Assembly: GCF_019679475.1 (NCBI RefSeq)
Contig: NZ_JAIEZP010000001.1
Location: 620,001 to 684,000 of the forward strand
Length of the DNA: 64,000 bases
Reading direction: 5' to 3'
Source: Hyphomonas sediminis
GTDB lineage: Bacteria > Pseudomonadota > Alphaproteobacteria > Caulobacterales > Hyphomonadaceae
Numbering within the stretch: the first letter of the stretch is position 1; every line of letters starts with the position of its first letter. A program made the position numbers and the translations under genes. Below, one piece after another: positions 9,089 through 18,089 of this stretch. The notes under the pieces are model-generated. The model ran no database searches, had not been told where the DNA came from, and saw only the letters and a program-made list of their open reading frames with translations.

Positions 9089-9120
9089 AGCGCCGGGCCT
9101 GACGGATCAGGACCGGCGCT
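9089..9120 (-). terminator. Hairpin after rpmB, twin of 7791-7818
   Basis: AGCGCCGG (9089-9096) pairs with CCGGCGCT (9113-9120), and an inner CCTGA/TCAGG extends the stem across one mismatch. On the minus strand it follows rpmB by about 50 bases, but only a short TTTC follows. On the plus strand a better T-rich tail (TTTGATTTT) follows, although no plus-strand gene precedes it. Confidence 0.55.
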
Positions 9121-9169
9121 TTGATTTTCGAGGGATGACGCGGAAAGGCGTCAGCCCGCCTTCAGGAGA

Positions 9170-9454
9170 TCAGGCGACAGCTTTCTTGGCGATGTCGCGC
9201 TTGATCTTGAGGGCTTTGTCGGACAGGCCGTCTTCCTTCGCCTTGGCGAGGAAGGCATCAAGGCCACCCAGCTTGTCGACCGAGCGCAGGGCTTTGGCAG
9301 CGATGCGCATCTTGAAGTCCTGGTTCAGGGCTTCAGAATGAAGCGTAACCTGAACGAGGTTCGGCAGATAGCGACGCTTCGTCTTGATCTGAGAGTGGCT
9401 GACGATGTTGCCGACCATCGGCTTCGTGCCAGTGAGTTCGCATTCGCGGGACAT
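9170..9454 (-). CDS. rpmB: 50S ribosomal protein L28
   Basis: This is a structural protein of the large ribosomal subunit. The chosen ATG at 9454 gives 94 residues starting [16 protein letters not shown], the conserved N-terminus of alphaproteobacterial L28. It is followed by the basic stretch [11 protein letters not shown]. Forty residues of open frame upstream do not resemble L28. The CxxTG motif keeps only one of the cysteines used for zinc in some L28 proteins, so this is likely a zinc-free form. It is a single gene with a roughly 280-base upstream region that must hold its promoter and that of the divergent gene at 9735. Confidence 0.95.
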   Translation of the reverse strand: MSRECELTGTKPMVGNIVSHSQIKTKRRYLPNLVQVTLHSEALNQDFKMRIAAKALRSVDKLGGLDAFLAKAKEDGLSDKALKIKRDIAKKAVA

Positions 9455-9734
9455 GGGCCTCGCTCCGGAAATGAGGTGTTCTTTGATCTGAAGGCGCGCG
9501 TCTACAGTCTGCGGGGGCGCCCTGTCAACCGCCACGATCAGGCTTGTGACTGATGAATCGTACTCCCATGTCATGCTCTGTCATTTTATGTCAGTGGGCG
9601 GGGCCCCTGGAATGCGGCATGTTCGGGGCAGGTCCGTTCAGGCCGCGTTGGGTGAGGGCGACTATAAAGCCGCAAACGGGAGGGCAATATGCCCGCCCGA
9701 GCAAAAGGCCGACCGAAAGGAACGACGAGACCCA

Positions 9735-10634
9735 ATGAAGCGCCGCCTCACCCTTGCTGCCGCCGCCGCCCTCGGGCTTGCGGGGCTTTCCACTGCCGAC
9801 ACAGCGCCAGCCGCCCCGGCGGCGCCCAAAGGCAGCCTGCTGGCCAATGTGAAGGCCGGTACGCCCATGCGCATGGTTTACGAGCTGGATGCCAGGGCGA
9901 TGATCCTGATCATCCCGGCGACCGGCCGCGCCAGCTTCAATGTGGAGCTGAAGCCCAACACCTACACCATCAAGTCCAAGGTTCGCACCACCGGCCTGGC
10001 CGATGTGTTCGTGAACTATAATATGGAACTGGCTGCCTCGGGCTATACCCGCCCCGGCGAACTGAAGACGTCCGGCTATGTTTCCCAGAACCGCGACGGG
10101 AAGAAGAACCGCCGGGTCGAGTTGTCGATGACCAATACCGGCTTTACAATGAATGCGTCGCCGAAGTTCGGAAACCTGGGCGACCCGGCCGCGACGCAGG
10201 AACAGGCAGTTCTGGCCAATGACCCGCTGACCGCGCTGATCACTTTTGCGCTGGAGCCGCGCCCCAACGGGGTCGACCCCTGCGGCGGGCCGATCCGCGT
10301 CTTCGACGGCAAGCAGCTGACCTACCTGATCCTTGAAAACAAGGGCAAGGCGAAGGTGAAAAGCCCGGCCTGGAGCGGGGAAGCCATCGAATGCCATGTG
10401 ACCATGGACAAGATTGCCGGCTACAAGGCGGGCGAAGTGAACAAGGACACGCTGACCGGCATCGACGGCCCGCTGCGGATGTATCTCGCCCCGATGGACA
10501 ATGGCACATTCGTACCGGTACGGATTGTCGCTGACACCGACAAGGTGGGCAAGGTAACACTGCAGGCGCGTACACTGCGCTTCGAGCCGCTGGAAACGGC
10601 CGCAGCGCAGACAGGCAGCGGCGGCGGGCGCTGA
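9735..10634 (+). CDS. DUF3108-like exported protein
   Basis: The ATG at 9735 follows an AAAGGA ribosome-binding site and begins a signal peptide (MKRRLTLAAAAALGLAG, then Ala/Pro-rich). The 299-residue protein has the beta-strand pattern of DUF3108 proteins: RASFNVELKP, then a long sheet region, a DPLTALI segment and a final pair of strands with 'PVRIVADTDKVGKVTLQA'. DUF3108 proteins are periplasmic and of unknown function. Two cysteines (around CGGPIRVFDG and ECHVTMDK) could form a disulphide. A longer frame upstream has no signal and is unlikely to be used. Confidence 0.65.
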   Translation: MKRRLTLAAAAALGLAGLSTADTAPAAPAAPKGSLLANVKAGTPMRMVYELDARAMILIIPATGRASFNVELKPNTYTIKSKVRTTGLADVFVNYNMELAASGYTRPGELKTSGYVSQNRDGKKNRRVELSMTNTGFTMNASPKFGNLGDPAATQEQAVLANDPLTALITFALEPRPNGVDPCGGPIRVFDGKQLTYLILENKGKAKVKSPAWSGEAIECHVTMDKIAGYKAGEVNKDTLTGIDGPLRMYLAPMDNGTFVPVRIVADTDKVGKVTLQARTLRFEPLETAAAQTGSGGGR

Positions 10635-10716
10635 CCTTTCACGATCTTCATTCGCCAAGGGCGGCGGATTCTGATCTTGGGTGCGCCCCTTCCCTGCACA
10701 CCCAAGGAGCCGCCCG

Positions 10717-11712
10717 ATGGCAAACCCCTTTTTTCCTGCCGCCTGGCTGACGGCTGCCTGCCTTTTGATTTCAGCCTGCGGGGATACGCCGGGCCTTGAG
10801 CTGGAGGCTGGCCCCATTGCCGGGCCGATTGCCGAGCTGGTGGCCAGCGAGCCGGCGCCTGCGCCTTCGCCCAAGCCCCGGACCTTCCAGCGCGGCAATG
10901 GCGAAGCCTATGAACTGCTGGGCAGCCAGGTGTGGGATGTGCCAGACCCCGTTTCAGGCCGGAACTATCAGGTGTTCGTTTTCCTTCCGGCGTCCTACGC
11001 CGAAGCGCCCGAGCGGACCTATCCGGTGCTTTATGTGACCGATGCCGATTATGCCTTCCCGATTATCCGCCAGATCAGCCGCCGGATGAATTTGGAGAAG
11101 ACGCGGATTGCCGACTTCATTCTTGTAGGGCTTTCCTATGCCGAGGGCGACACTGGCGGGACAAGCCGCCAGCGCGATTATACCCCGACACCCAACGGGC
11201 CAAGCGGCGCAGCGCCCGGATCAATCCACGGCCAGGCCACCGCCTATCAGACCTATCTGCGCGACCAGGTGAAGCCGTTCATCGCCAGCCGCTTTCGCGC
11301 GGCGCCGGGAGAGGATGTCCTGCTGGGGCATTCCTATGGCGGGCTTCTGGGCGCGCAGATCCTGCTGACCGAGCCGGAAATGTTTCGGGGTTATGTGCTG
11401 GGCAGCCCATCCTTCTGGTTTGACAACCGCCATATCCTGACGCTGGAAGCAGACTATGCCAAAGCGCATGATGATCTGAAGGCGGACGTTTACATGTATG
11501 TGGGCGAGTATGAGGCCCGAAAGCCCGGTGACCCGCGCTACATGACCAGCGTGGACATGGTGGCCGACATGCAGACCTTCCAGCGCCGCATGGAAGGGCG
11601 CGGCTATCCGGGCTTGCACATCAGCGCTGACGTGCTGAATGATGAAAACCATATGAGCGTTGCGCCGCGCGGCTTCACCCTCGGCCTGCTGGAATTGCTG
11701 CCGGCGGACTGA
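10717..11712 (+). CDS. Lipoprotein alpha/beta-hydrolase, esterase D/enterochelin esterase type
   Basis: An AAGGAG site precedes the ATG at 10717. The 331-residue protein starts with a lipoprotein signal (lipobox ISAC). After a Pro-rich linker comes an alpha/beta-hydrolase domain with the nucleophile elbow GHSYGG, an early YPVLYVTDADY strand and a late His in DENHMSVAP. The architecture is that of COG2819 putative esterases related to siderophore esterases. The substrate is unknown; it may act on esters in the envelope. No siderophore genes are nearby. Confidence 0.85.
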   Translation: MANPFFPAAWLTAACLLISACGDTPGLELEAGPIAGPIAELVASEPAPAPSPKPRTFQRGNGEAYELLGSQVWDVPDPVSGRNYQVFVFLPASYAEAPERTYPVLYVTDADYAFPIIRQISRRMNLEKTRIADFILVGLSYAEGDTGGTSRQRDYTPTPNGPSGAAPGSIHGQATAYQTYLRDQVKPFIASRFRAAPGEDVLLGHSYGGLLGAQILLTEPEMFRGYVLGSPSFWFDNRHILTLEADYAKAHDDLKADVYMYVGEYEARKPGDPRYMTSVDMVADMQTFQRRMEGRGYPGLHISADVLNDENHMSVAPRGFTLGLLELLPAD

Positions 11713-11729
11713 GCCGGGCGCGCGCCATG

Positions 11730-12758
11730 CTAATCGACGGGCAGTTTTCTCAGGGCGGCAACGAGGCCGGCCATGTCTGCCGGAAGCGGCTGTTCGAAGC
11801 GGTGGGTTTCGCCCGTGATGGGATGGACGAAGCCAAGCACGGCGGCGTGCAGCGCCTGCCGAGGGAACGCCCGCGCTGCCGCAAGCGCAGCGTCATACTC
11901 AGCCTCGGGCGCGGCGGGCGATTTCCACGCCATGATGCCGGACTGGCGGCCATAGACCGGATCGCCGATGAGCGGGGCGCCGACATGCGTCATGTGGACC
12001 CGGATCTGGTGCGTGCGGCCTGTTTCCAGCCGGCATTCGATCATCGCGGCGGCGGGAAGACGGGTGGCGCGGTCCTTATAGCCATAGGTTTCCACGGCCC
12101 GGTAATGGGTGACGGCATGGCGGGCGGACGGGCTGTCGGGATTTTTGTGAACCGACATTTTCTTGCGGTCATTTTCCGAGCGGGCAATGGAGGCCTCGAT
12201 CGTGCCCGAGAGGGGCCGGGGGGCGCCGCGCGTGATGGCGCGGTAGAGCCGGTCTATGTCGTGACGCTCGAACAGGGCCGCCAGGCCGATATGGGCGGCT
12301 TCCGTTTTCGCCGCGACCATGACGCCGCTGGTGAGCTTGTCGAGCCGGTGGACGATGCCGGGACGCTCCACCCCGCCGATGCCGGAGAGCTGGCCCTGGC
12401 AATGATGCAGCAGGGCATTGACCAGCGTGCCGGTTTCGCTGCCCGGCGCGGGGTGGACGGCGAGGCCGGCAGGCTTGTTGAGGACGATCAGGTGTTCGTC
12501 TTCAAACAGGATGTCGAGCGCGATGGCCTCGGCCTGGGGCGTGGCGGGCACCGGGGGCGGCAGGTTTACCGCATATTCGAGGCCGGGCTTGATCGGCGCG
12601 CGGGGGTTTTTCTCCACCGCGCCCGCGACCGTGACCGCGCCTTCTTCGATGAGCGCCTTGGCGCGGGAGCGGGAGAGGCCTTCAGCCTTTGCGCCAAGAA
12701 AGGCATCAAGGCGCTGGCCGGCATCATCTGCCTCGGACGTAATCAGGATCTGGGTCAT
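11730..12758 (-). CDS. rluD: Ribosomal large-subunit pseudouridine synthase, RluA/RluD type
   Basis: This enzyme isomerises uridine to pseudouridine in 23S rRNA. The ATG at 12758 gives 342 residues with an N-terminal S4 RNA-binding domain (about 15-65, LDAFLGAKAEGLSRSRAKAL) and the catalytic motif HRLDKLTSG, where Asp140 is the nucleophile. The family motifs ETGRTHQIRVH and GDPVYG follow. Which uridines are modified cannot be read from the sequence; length and S4 domain favour RluD over RluA. The start is divergent from the phoD-like gene, so both share the roughly 95-base region between them. Confidence 0.9.
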   Translation of the reverse strand: MTQILITSEADDAGQRLDAFLGAKAEGLSRSRAKALIEEGAVTVAGAVEKNPRAPIKPGLEYAVNLPPPVPATPQAEAIALDILFEDEHLIVLNKPAGLAVHPAPGSETGTLVNALLHHCQGQLSGIGGVERPGIVHRLDKLTSGVMVAAKTEAAHIGLAALFERHDIDRLYRAITRGAPRPLSGTIEASIARSENDRKKMSVHKNPDSPSARHAVTHYRAVETYGYKDRATRLPAAAMIECRLETGRTHQIRVHMTHVGAPLIGDPVYGRQSGIMAWKSPAAPEAEYDAALAAARAFPRQALHAAVLGFVHPITGETHRFEQPLPADMAGLVAALRKLPVD

Positions 12759-12852
12759 CGGCGCCTTATAGACGAGGGACGCAGCGCGCGTCATGCTGGT
12801 GTCGCAAAATGAGGCCAAGAGAGCCACACGCAAACTGGGGAGTAACAGACAG

Positions 12853-14553
12853 ATGACACGGGTTACACGGCGCAGCCTTCTGGGCGGGGCAGCCCTCGGT
12901 ACAGTCGCAATCGGCGCAACCAGCCTGACCGCCTGCGCCAAGACGGGGCCGGAAAAGTATAAGGGCGAAGTCGCGTTCCAGCATGGGGTGGCCTCCGGCG
13001 ATCCCCTGCCCGACCGCATGATCCTGTGGACCCGCGTGACGCCGCTTTCGGGCGCCGGGCCGATCCCCGTGCGCTGGGAAGTGCTGCGCGCGGGCCAGGA
13101 CACACCGGTTTCCGCCGGCATGGCCGAGGCAAGCGAAACGAAGGATTACTGCGTGAAGGTGGACGCGGGCGGGCTGGAACCTGGCTCGGACTACACCTAT
13201 CGCTTCACGGCGCTGACCGATCATGGCGATGTGACCTCACCCACCGGACGCCTGCGTACGCCGGCGGCGAATGGCTCCAGCGCTGTCCACCTCGCAGTCG
13301 TTTCCTGCTCCAACTGGCAGTTCGGCCTGTTCAACGCCTACAAGGCGCTGGCTGCCGAACCCAATCTGGATGCCGTGGTGCACCTTGGCGACTATCTCTA
13401 TGAATATGGCATCGATGGCTATGGCGGCGACGTGGCCGTCAAAATCGGCCGGATGCATGAGCCGTCTACGGAGATTATGACGCTGGCCGACTATCGCCAG
13501 CGCCATGCGCAGTACAAAACCGATCCCGACCTGCAGGCCGCGCATGCCGCCGCGCCGTGGATCTGCACCTGGGACGACCATGAGAGCGCCAACGACGCCT
13601 ACCGGACCGGCGCGCAGAACCACAATCCGGAAGACGGCGAAGGCGAGTGGAGCGCCCGGAAGATGGCCGCCGTGCAGGCCTATTTCGAATGGATGCCGAT
13701 CCGCGATATCAAACCGGGCGAAGTGACTTCGGTGGCATGGCGCACCTTCCGCTTTGGCGATGTGGCGACCATCCACGCGCTGGAAACCCGCCTGACGGGC
13801 CGCTCGGAAAGCCTGAGCTGGTCAACCGCGCTGGCAGGCGCGACCGATCCGGCAGAAGCGGGCGCCAAGGTGCAGGCGATGATGCAGACCGCCGCTGACC
13901 CGGCGCGCACCATGATGGGCGCCGAGCAGGAGAACTGGCTGAACGGCGAGCTGGCCCGGTCTGTGTCTTCCGGCGCAGCCTGGCAGGTTTTGGCCAACCA
14001 GGTGATCATGGCGCGGGTGAAGCTGCCCAACTTTGCAGAAACGCTGACGGCGGAGCAAGTTGCCGCGCAGGACATGCCGGAAGTGAAAGGCCTGCTCGCC
14101 TTCACCGCCATGGGCCTGCCCTGGAACCTCGACGCGTGGGACGGATACCCGGCGGCGCGCGAGCGCCTGTATGACAGCGTTTCGGCCGCCGGCGCGCGTC
14201 TCGTGACGCTGGCCGGTGATACGCATACGGCCTATGCCAACGAACTCTATGACGCGCGCGGCATTCGGCGCGGCGTGGAGTTTGGCTGCACGTCGATCTC
14301 CTCCCCCGGCATGGGCGCCTATGTCAAAGCGGTGCCCGACCTTGGCCAGCAGATTGCCGACGCCAATGACGAAGTGGTGTGGCACGATCCATTCGGCCAC
14401 GGCTACACGCTGGTGTCTTTGACACCGGGAGCGGCCCGCGCGGTGTTCCGCAAGGTGTCTGACATCTATTCGGAAACCTTCAGCACCGAGACGGTCGCAA
14501 GCTATGAAGCCAGCGCCGAGGCGGGCGGGGTTTCTGCGCTGAAGCCGGTCTAA
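12853..14553 (+). CDS. phoD: PhoD-type alkaline phosphatase, Tat-exported
   Basis: PhoD enzymes are phosphodiesterases/phosphomonoesterases that use iron and calcium and release phosphate outside the cytoplasm. The ATG at 12853 gives 566 residues starting with a twin-arginine signal (TRRSLLGG) ending in a possible lipobox (LTAC, Cys28), so it may be a Tat lipoprotein. The N-terminal PhoD domain follows (AFQHGVASGDP, ILWTRVTP). The catalytic domain has HLGDYLYEYG, TWDDHESAND and LAGDTHT. Nothing else for phosphate scavenging is adjacent and I found no clear Pho box. Confidence 0.9.
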   Translation: MTRVTRRSLLGGAALGTVAIGATSLTACAKTGPEKYKGEVAFQHGVASGDPLPDRMILWTRVTPLSGAGPIPVRWEVLRAGQDTPVSAGMAEASETKDYCVKVDAGGLEPGSDYTYRFTALTDHGDVTSPTGRLRTPAANGSSAVHLAVVSCSNWQFGLFNAYKALAAEPNLDAVVHLGDYLYEYGIDGYGGDVAVKIGRMHEPSTEIMTLADYRQRHAQYKTDPDLQAAHAAAPWICTWDDHESANDAYRTGAQNHNPEDGEGEWSARKMAAVQAYFEWMPIRDIKPGEVTSVAWRTFRFGDVATIHALETRLTGRSESLSWSTALAGATDPAEAGAKVQAMMQTAADPARTMMGAEQENWLNGELARSVSSGAAWQVLANQVIMARVKLPNFAETLTAEQVAAQDMPEVKGLLAFTAMGLPWNLDAWDGYPAARERLYDSVSAAGARLVTLAGDTHTAYANELYDARGIRRGVEFGCTSISSPGMGAYVKAVPDLGQQIADANDEVVWHDPFGHGYTLVSLTPGAARAVFRKVSDIYSETFSTETVASYEASAEAGGVSALKPV

Positions 14554-14560
14554 AGCCGCC

Positions 14561-15319
14561 TCAGTCCAGCACGCCGGAAAGGGTCGAGCGTCCGCCATCC
14601 ATCACCAGGCTTTGCCCGGTAACAAAGGCGGCCTCGGCCGAGGCGAGGAAGAAGGCCGCCGCCGCAATCTCGTCGGCAAGGACCGCGCGCCCCAAAGGCA
14701 CGCGGCCGAGCGACCAGGGTGTGGCGCGCTCTTCACTCGGACGCAGGGAGACGATGGAGTTCACGCGGATGCCATGTTCGGCAAGCTCCAGAGCGCCGGA
14801 CCGCATGACGCCCTGAATAGCAGCCTGATTGACCGTGTCGGAAAAGCGGCCCGGCATCGAAGAAACAGCCGCATAGCGCAGGACGAAGATGACCGAGCCC
14901 TTCTGGCGCTTACGCTCCACGCCGGCTTCGGGAAGGTCTTCCTGCTCCAGCATCCGCTCTGCCACGACGCGCAGGGCGATGGCGGCGCCGCGAATGGTGC
15001 GACCGATGGATTTGTCGAACTTCTCCTGCGTGAATTCGAGCAGCTGGTCTGGATCTTCATAAGGCGGGACGACGACAACATGGTCGATCCGGCCAAAGGC
15101 TTCGACAGCGGCGGTGACCGCATTCCGGACACCCAGCTTTGATGTGAGGTCGCCATGATAGAACTCGATCGACTCGTCGAGCGCTTCACGGGCGGCGTCG
15201 ATACGGTCCTGGGAGGGGTCTGCGACCAGAACGCGGTGGCCTTCATCTTCAAAGCGGCGGGCAATGGCTTCGCCAGCTTCGCGGCCAAGGCCGAGCACAA
15301 CAGTTACGGGCTGTGCCAT
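14561..15319 (-). CDS. SDR-fold protein lacking the usual catalytic Tyr-Lys pair
   Basis: The 252-residue length, the early VVLGLGREAGEAIARRF nucleotide-binding segment, the HGIRVNSI strand and the ending VTGQSLVMDGG place it in the short-chain dehydrogenase/reductase superfamily. The expected catalytic Y-x3-K is not present: the corresponding stretch reads GRFSDTVNQAAIQG. The glycine pattern at the N-terminus (GLGREAG) also departs from TGxxxGxG. It may be a catalytically inactive or altered SDR, and its substrate is unknown. It ends 8 bases past the PhoD-like stop, convergently. Confidence 0.75.
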   Translation of the reverse strand: MAQPVTVVLGLGREAGEAIARRFEDEGHRVLVADPSQDRIDAAREALDESIEFYHGDLTSKLGVRNAVTAAVEAFGRIDHVVVVPPYEDPDQLLEFTQEKFDKSIGRTIRGAAIALRVVAERMLEQEDLPEAGVERKRQKGSVIFVLRYAAVSSMPGRFSDTVNQAAIQGVMRSGALELAEHGIRVNSIVSLRPSEERATPWSLGRVPLGRAVLADEIAAAAFFLASAEAAFVTGQSLVMDGGRSTLSGVLD

Positions 15320-15360
15320 GGATCAGGCGACTGTGGGTGGCAGAGGGCGGCGGTAGACGT

Positions 15361-15419
15361 TCGGCATGGAGTCCCGTTCCTTTCTGGGCCCTTGCGGCCC
15401 CGGAACGGGACTGCCGAAG
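15361..15419. other. Long intergenic hairpin
   Basis: TTCGGCA and AGTCCCGTTCC on the left pair with GGAACGGGACT and TGCCGAA on the right, forming an 11-bp perfect stem extended by a second one. It lies between the SDR gene and the YdcH-like gene, both on the minus strand. No T tract follows on either strand, so it is not a standard terminator. It could be an attenuator, a processing site or a stability element. Confidence 0.5.
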
Positions 15420-15425
15420 GGAGGG

Positions 15426-15593
15426 TCAGCTTGCTCTAAGGTGTTGCAGCTGCTCCTTAATCCTGAGTTTCTGTCGCTTCAAATCCTTGATGACGAGGGC
15501 ATCTCCCGACGGACTCTTCTCCTCGGAAGCGATCTTTTCGTCCAGATGGCGGTGCTTTGCAGACAGCTCACTGATACGACCGTAGAGCGACAT
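15426..15593 (-). CDS. Small DUF465/YdcH-family protein
   Basis: Starting at the ATG at 15593, behind the strong site GAAAGGAG, the product has 55 residues and is almost wholly helical and charged. The segments LSAKHRHLDEKIASEE and LKRQKLRIKEQLQHL fit the YdcH/DUF465 family, small coiled-coil proteins found widely in alphaproteobacteria with no settled function. The gene is followed at a distance by the hairpin at 15361-15419 and then the SDR gene. Confidence 0.85.
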   Translation of the reverse strand: MSLYGRISELSAKHRHLDEKIASEEKSPSGDALVIKDLKRQKLRIKEQLQHLRAS

Positions 15594-15694
15594 AGGCAGT
15601 CTCCTTTCGTCCCCGGCCCGGATTGACCGGTGATGCAAAGATGCCACACTCCTGTAGGGGAGTCATGGGCAGAACTACCTATCTTGCCACATTT

Positions 15695-16381
15695 TCACCT
15701 TAATGCCCGGCCTTCGCCCTTGCGGCGCGATTTTTCAGCAAACATCGCCTGATCCGCCCGGGCGATCAGGCCGGCGGCGCTTTGCCCGGCAGCCCACTCC
15801 ACAACGCCGCAGGACGCGCCGATCTCGACAGGCGGAAGCGTGGACCCCTCCTCCCCCCGCACTTCGAGCGCATCGATGGCGGCGGCAAGCTGGGCAGCCT
15901 TGCGGCGGCTGTCTTCAAGGCTGGCATGGGCAAGCACGATCCCGAACTCATCCCCGCCCAGACGCCCGACAATATCGGTTTCGCGTGTGCGGGCGAGCAG
16001 GATGTCCGCCACCTTCAGGAGGACAGAATCCCCGGCGGCATGGCCATAGACATCGTTAACCGCCTTGAAGTTGTCCAGATCGATGAAGATCAGCGTTAGA
16101 GGTGTCTGGAAGCGTCCGGACAGGGCGATTTCGCGCCGGACCTCCCGTTCGAAAGCACGCCGGTTGAACACCGGGCAGAGCGTATCATTGTCTGCCAGCA
16201 GCTCGGCATCGGCAAGGCGCGCCCGGAGCGTGTCTCCCTCTTCGCGCAGGGCGATGACTTCTTCCGCCAGCGCCTCGATGGCAGCGCGGGCGCGCAGATC
16301 CAGACGGCCAAGATCCACCCCCAGCGCGGCCAGCAGGGCGCGCTTTTCGGCATCGCTCAGGGGAGGCATTTCTGTCGGCAT
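15695..16381 (-). CDS. Soluble GGDEF diguanylate cyclase
   Basis: This protein likely makes cyclic-di-GMP from GTP. Its 228 residues hold a helical N-terminal region (about 10-65, coiled-coil-like) and a GGDEF domain with GGDEF at 142-146. An intact inhibitory site RETD (133-136) lies five residues ahead of it. The usual D-x-LTxLxNRR is altered to DTLCPVFNRR. No transmembrane segment or sensor domain is present, so input probably comes through the helical N-terminus or partner proteins. It is a single gene with no obvious neighbours in c-di-GMP signalling. Confidence 0.92.
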   Translation of the reverse strand: MPTEMPPLSDAEKRALLAALGVDLGRLDLRARAAIEALAEEVIALREEGDTLRARLADAELLADNDTLCPVFNRRAFEREVRREIALSGRFQTPLTLIFIDLDNFKAVNDVYGHAAGDSVLLKVADILLARTRETDIVGRLGGDEFGIVLAHASLEDSRRKAAQLAAAIDALEVRGEEGSTLPPVEIGASCGVVEWAAGQSAAGLIARADQAMFAEKSRRKGEGRALR

Positions 16382-16514
16382 TCGTTAACTTTAGCGGGCT
16401 TCGGCGCCATTGTAGAGCGCAACTACATTTTCTGCCGCCGGTTTCCCCTCACACGAGCTGTTGACGGTCAGCGACGCGCTCTTATGGTGCGCGCTTTCCA
16501 GCGGCGAGGCAGGC

Positions 16515-17009
16515 ATGGACAAGGCGCGCTCCCCGGTCGTGGGCATCATCATGGGCAGCCAATCGGACTGGCCGGTGATGCGCGAGGCGGCGAAGATTCT
16601 CGAAGATATGGGCGTGCCGTTCGAGGCGCGGATCGTTTCGGCGCACCGTACGCCGCAGCGGCTGGTGGAATATGCCACCAGCGCCAAGGATCGCGGCCTG
16701 AAAGTGATCATTGCGGGCGCTGGCGGCGCGGCGCACCTGCCGGGCATGGCGGCCTCCATGACGCCCCTGCCCGTTCTGGGCGTGCCGGTGCAATCGAAAG
16801 CCCTCAAGGGCCTCGATAGCCTGCTGTCCATCGTGCAGATGCCCAAGGGCGTTCCGGTGGGCACGCTGGCGATCGGCGAGGCAGGCGCAGCCAATGCCGG
16901 TATCCTGGCGGCCTCCATCATTGCGCTGGAAGACGGCGCGGTGGCCGCAAAGCTCGACGCCTTCCGCGCCGCGCAGACTGCTTCGGTGAAAGAGGTTCCC
17001 GAGGAATGA
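16515..17009 (+). CDS. purE: N5-carboxyaminoimidazole ribonucleotide mutase PurE
   Basis: PurE converts N5-CAIR to CAIR in purine synthesis. The ATG at 16515, after a GAGG site, gives 164 residues with the conserved GSQSDWPVM and SAHRTP motifs of class I PurE. An ATG-like start 18 codons upstream adds residues atypical for the family. The stop overlaps the purK start in an ATGA, so the two are translationally coupled. Confidence 0.95.
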   Translation: MDKARSPVVGIIMGSQSDWPVMREAAKILEDMGVPFEARIVSAHRTPQRLVEYATSAKDRGLKVIIAGAGGAAHLPGMAASMTPLPVLGVPVQSKALKGLDSLLSIVQMPKGVPVGTLAIGEAGAANAGILAASIIALEDGAVAAKLDAFRAAQTASVKEVPEE

Positions 17010-18085
17010 GCCCGCTTCGCCCCGGCGCGACGATCGGGATACTCGGCGGCGGCCAGCTTGGCCGCATGATGGCAACCGCCGCTGCCCAGCTCGGCTTTGA
17101 CGTGCTGATCTATTCCCCGGAAGACGACCCGCCCGCGGGCCGCGTGGCAACCGGCGCCTTTCAGGCCGACTGGGACGACGCCGAAGCGCTGAGCGAATTT
17201 GCACGCGCCTGCGATGTGGTGACGCTGGAATTCGAGAATGTACCGGTGGCGAGCGTCGAGGTGATCGAGGCCGCCGGCAAGCGCGTGTTGCCGGGGGCGA
17301 AATCCCTGTCGGTCTCGCAGGACCGGCTGACGGAGAAGACCTTCCTCAACGCGCACGGCATTGCGACCGCGCCTTTCCGCGAAATCGAAGCGGCGAGCGA
17401 TATTCCCGCTGCGCTGGAAAGCCTGGGCGGCAAGGGCGTGCTGAAGACGCGCCGCGAAGGCTATGACGGCAAGGGCCAGGCCTGGGTGCATGATCCGGCC
17501 GAGGCCGAGAGCGCGTGGCAGAAGATTGGCGCGGTGCCGGCGATCCTTGAGGGCGCGATTGCGTTCGCGTGCGAAATCTCCGTCCTCGTTGCGCGCAGCC
17601 AGACAGGGGCGACCATCAGCTGGGCGCCGCCGCGCAATGAGCATGAGAACGGCATTCTCGCCCGCTCCACCGTGCCTTCCGGCCTTGCCCGCGCGATTGA
17701 AGACGAAGCGCGCAGGAAAGCGATGCATCTGGCCGACGCGCTGGGCCATATCGGCGTGCTGGCGCTGGAGTTTTTCGTGCTGCCCGATGGCACGCTGCTG
17801 GCCAACGAATTTGCGCCGCGCGTGCACAATTCCGGCCACTGGACACCGGAAGCCTGCCAGACCGGCCAATTCGAACAACATATCCGCTGCGTGGCCGGAT
17901 GGCCGCTGGGCGATACCCACCGCCTGTTTGATGCCGAGATGCTGAACCTGATCGGCGAGGCGGGCTATGTTGACCCGGCAAAGCTGGGCAAGAATGATGT
18001 GCTGACCCTCTATGGCAAGCGCGAGGCCCGGCCCGGCCGCAAGATGGGCCATATCACGCGCCGCCTTGCCCCGCGAAAGGACTAG
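17006..18085 (+). CDS. purK: N5-carboxyaminoimidazole ribonucleotide synthase PurK
   Basis: PurK is an ATP-grasp enzyme that carboxylates AIR with bicarbonate and feeds PurE. The 359-residue protein opens with [16 protein letters not shown], typical of the family, and has the ATP-grasp core ([13 protein letters not shown]) and the late [11 protein letters not shown] motif. It overlaps purE by four bases. The creatininase gene follows only four bases later and may be in the same operon. Confidence 0.96.
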   Translation: MSPLRPGATIGILGGGQLGRMMATAAAQLGFDVLIYSPEDDPPAGRVATGAFQADWDDAEALSEFARACDVVTLEFENVPVASVEVIEAAGKRVLPGAKSLSVSQDRLTEKTFLNAHGIATAPFREIEAASDIPAALESLGGKGVLKTRREGYDGKGQAWVHDPAEAESAWQKIGAVPAILEGAIAFACEISVLVARSQTGATISWAPPRNEHENGILARSTVPSGLARAIEDEARRKAMHLADALGHIGVLALEFFVLPDGTLLANEFAPRVHNSGHWTPEACQTGQFEQHIRCVAGWPLGDTHRLFDAEMLNLIGEAGYVDPAKLGKNDVLTLYGKREARPGRKMGHITRRLAPRKD

Positions 18086-18089
18086 TCCC

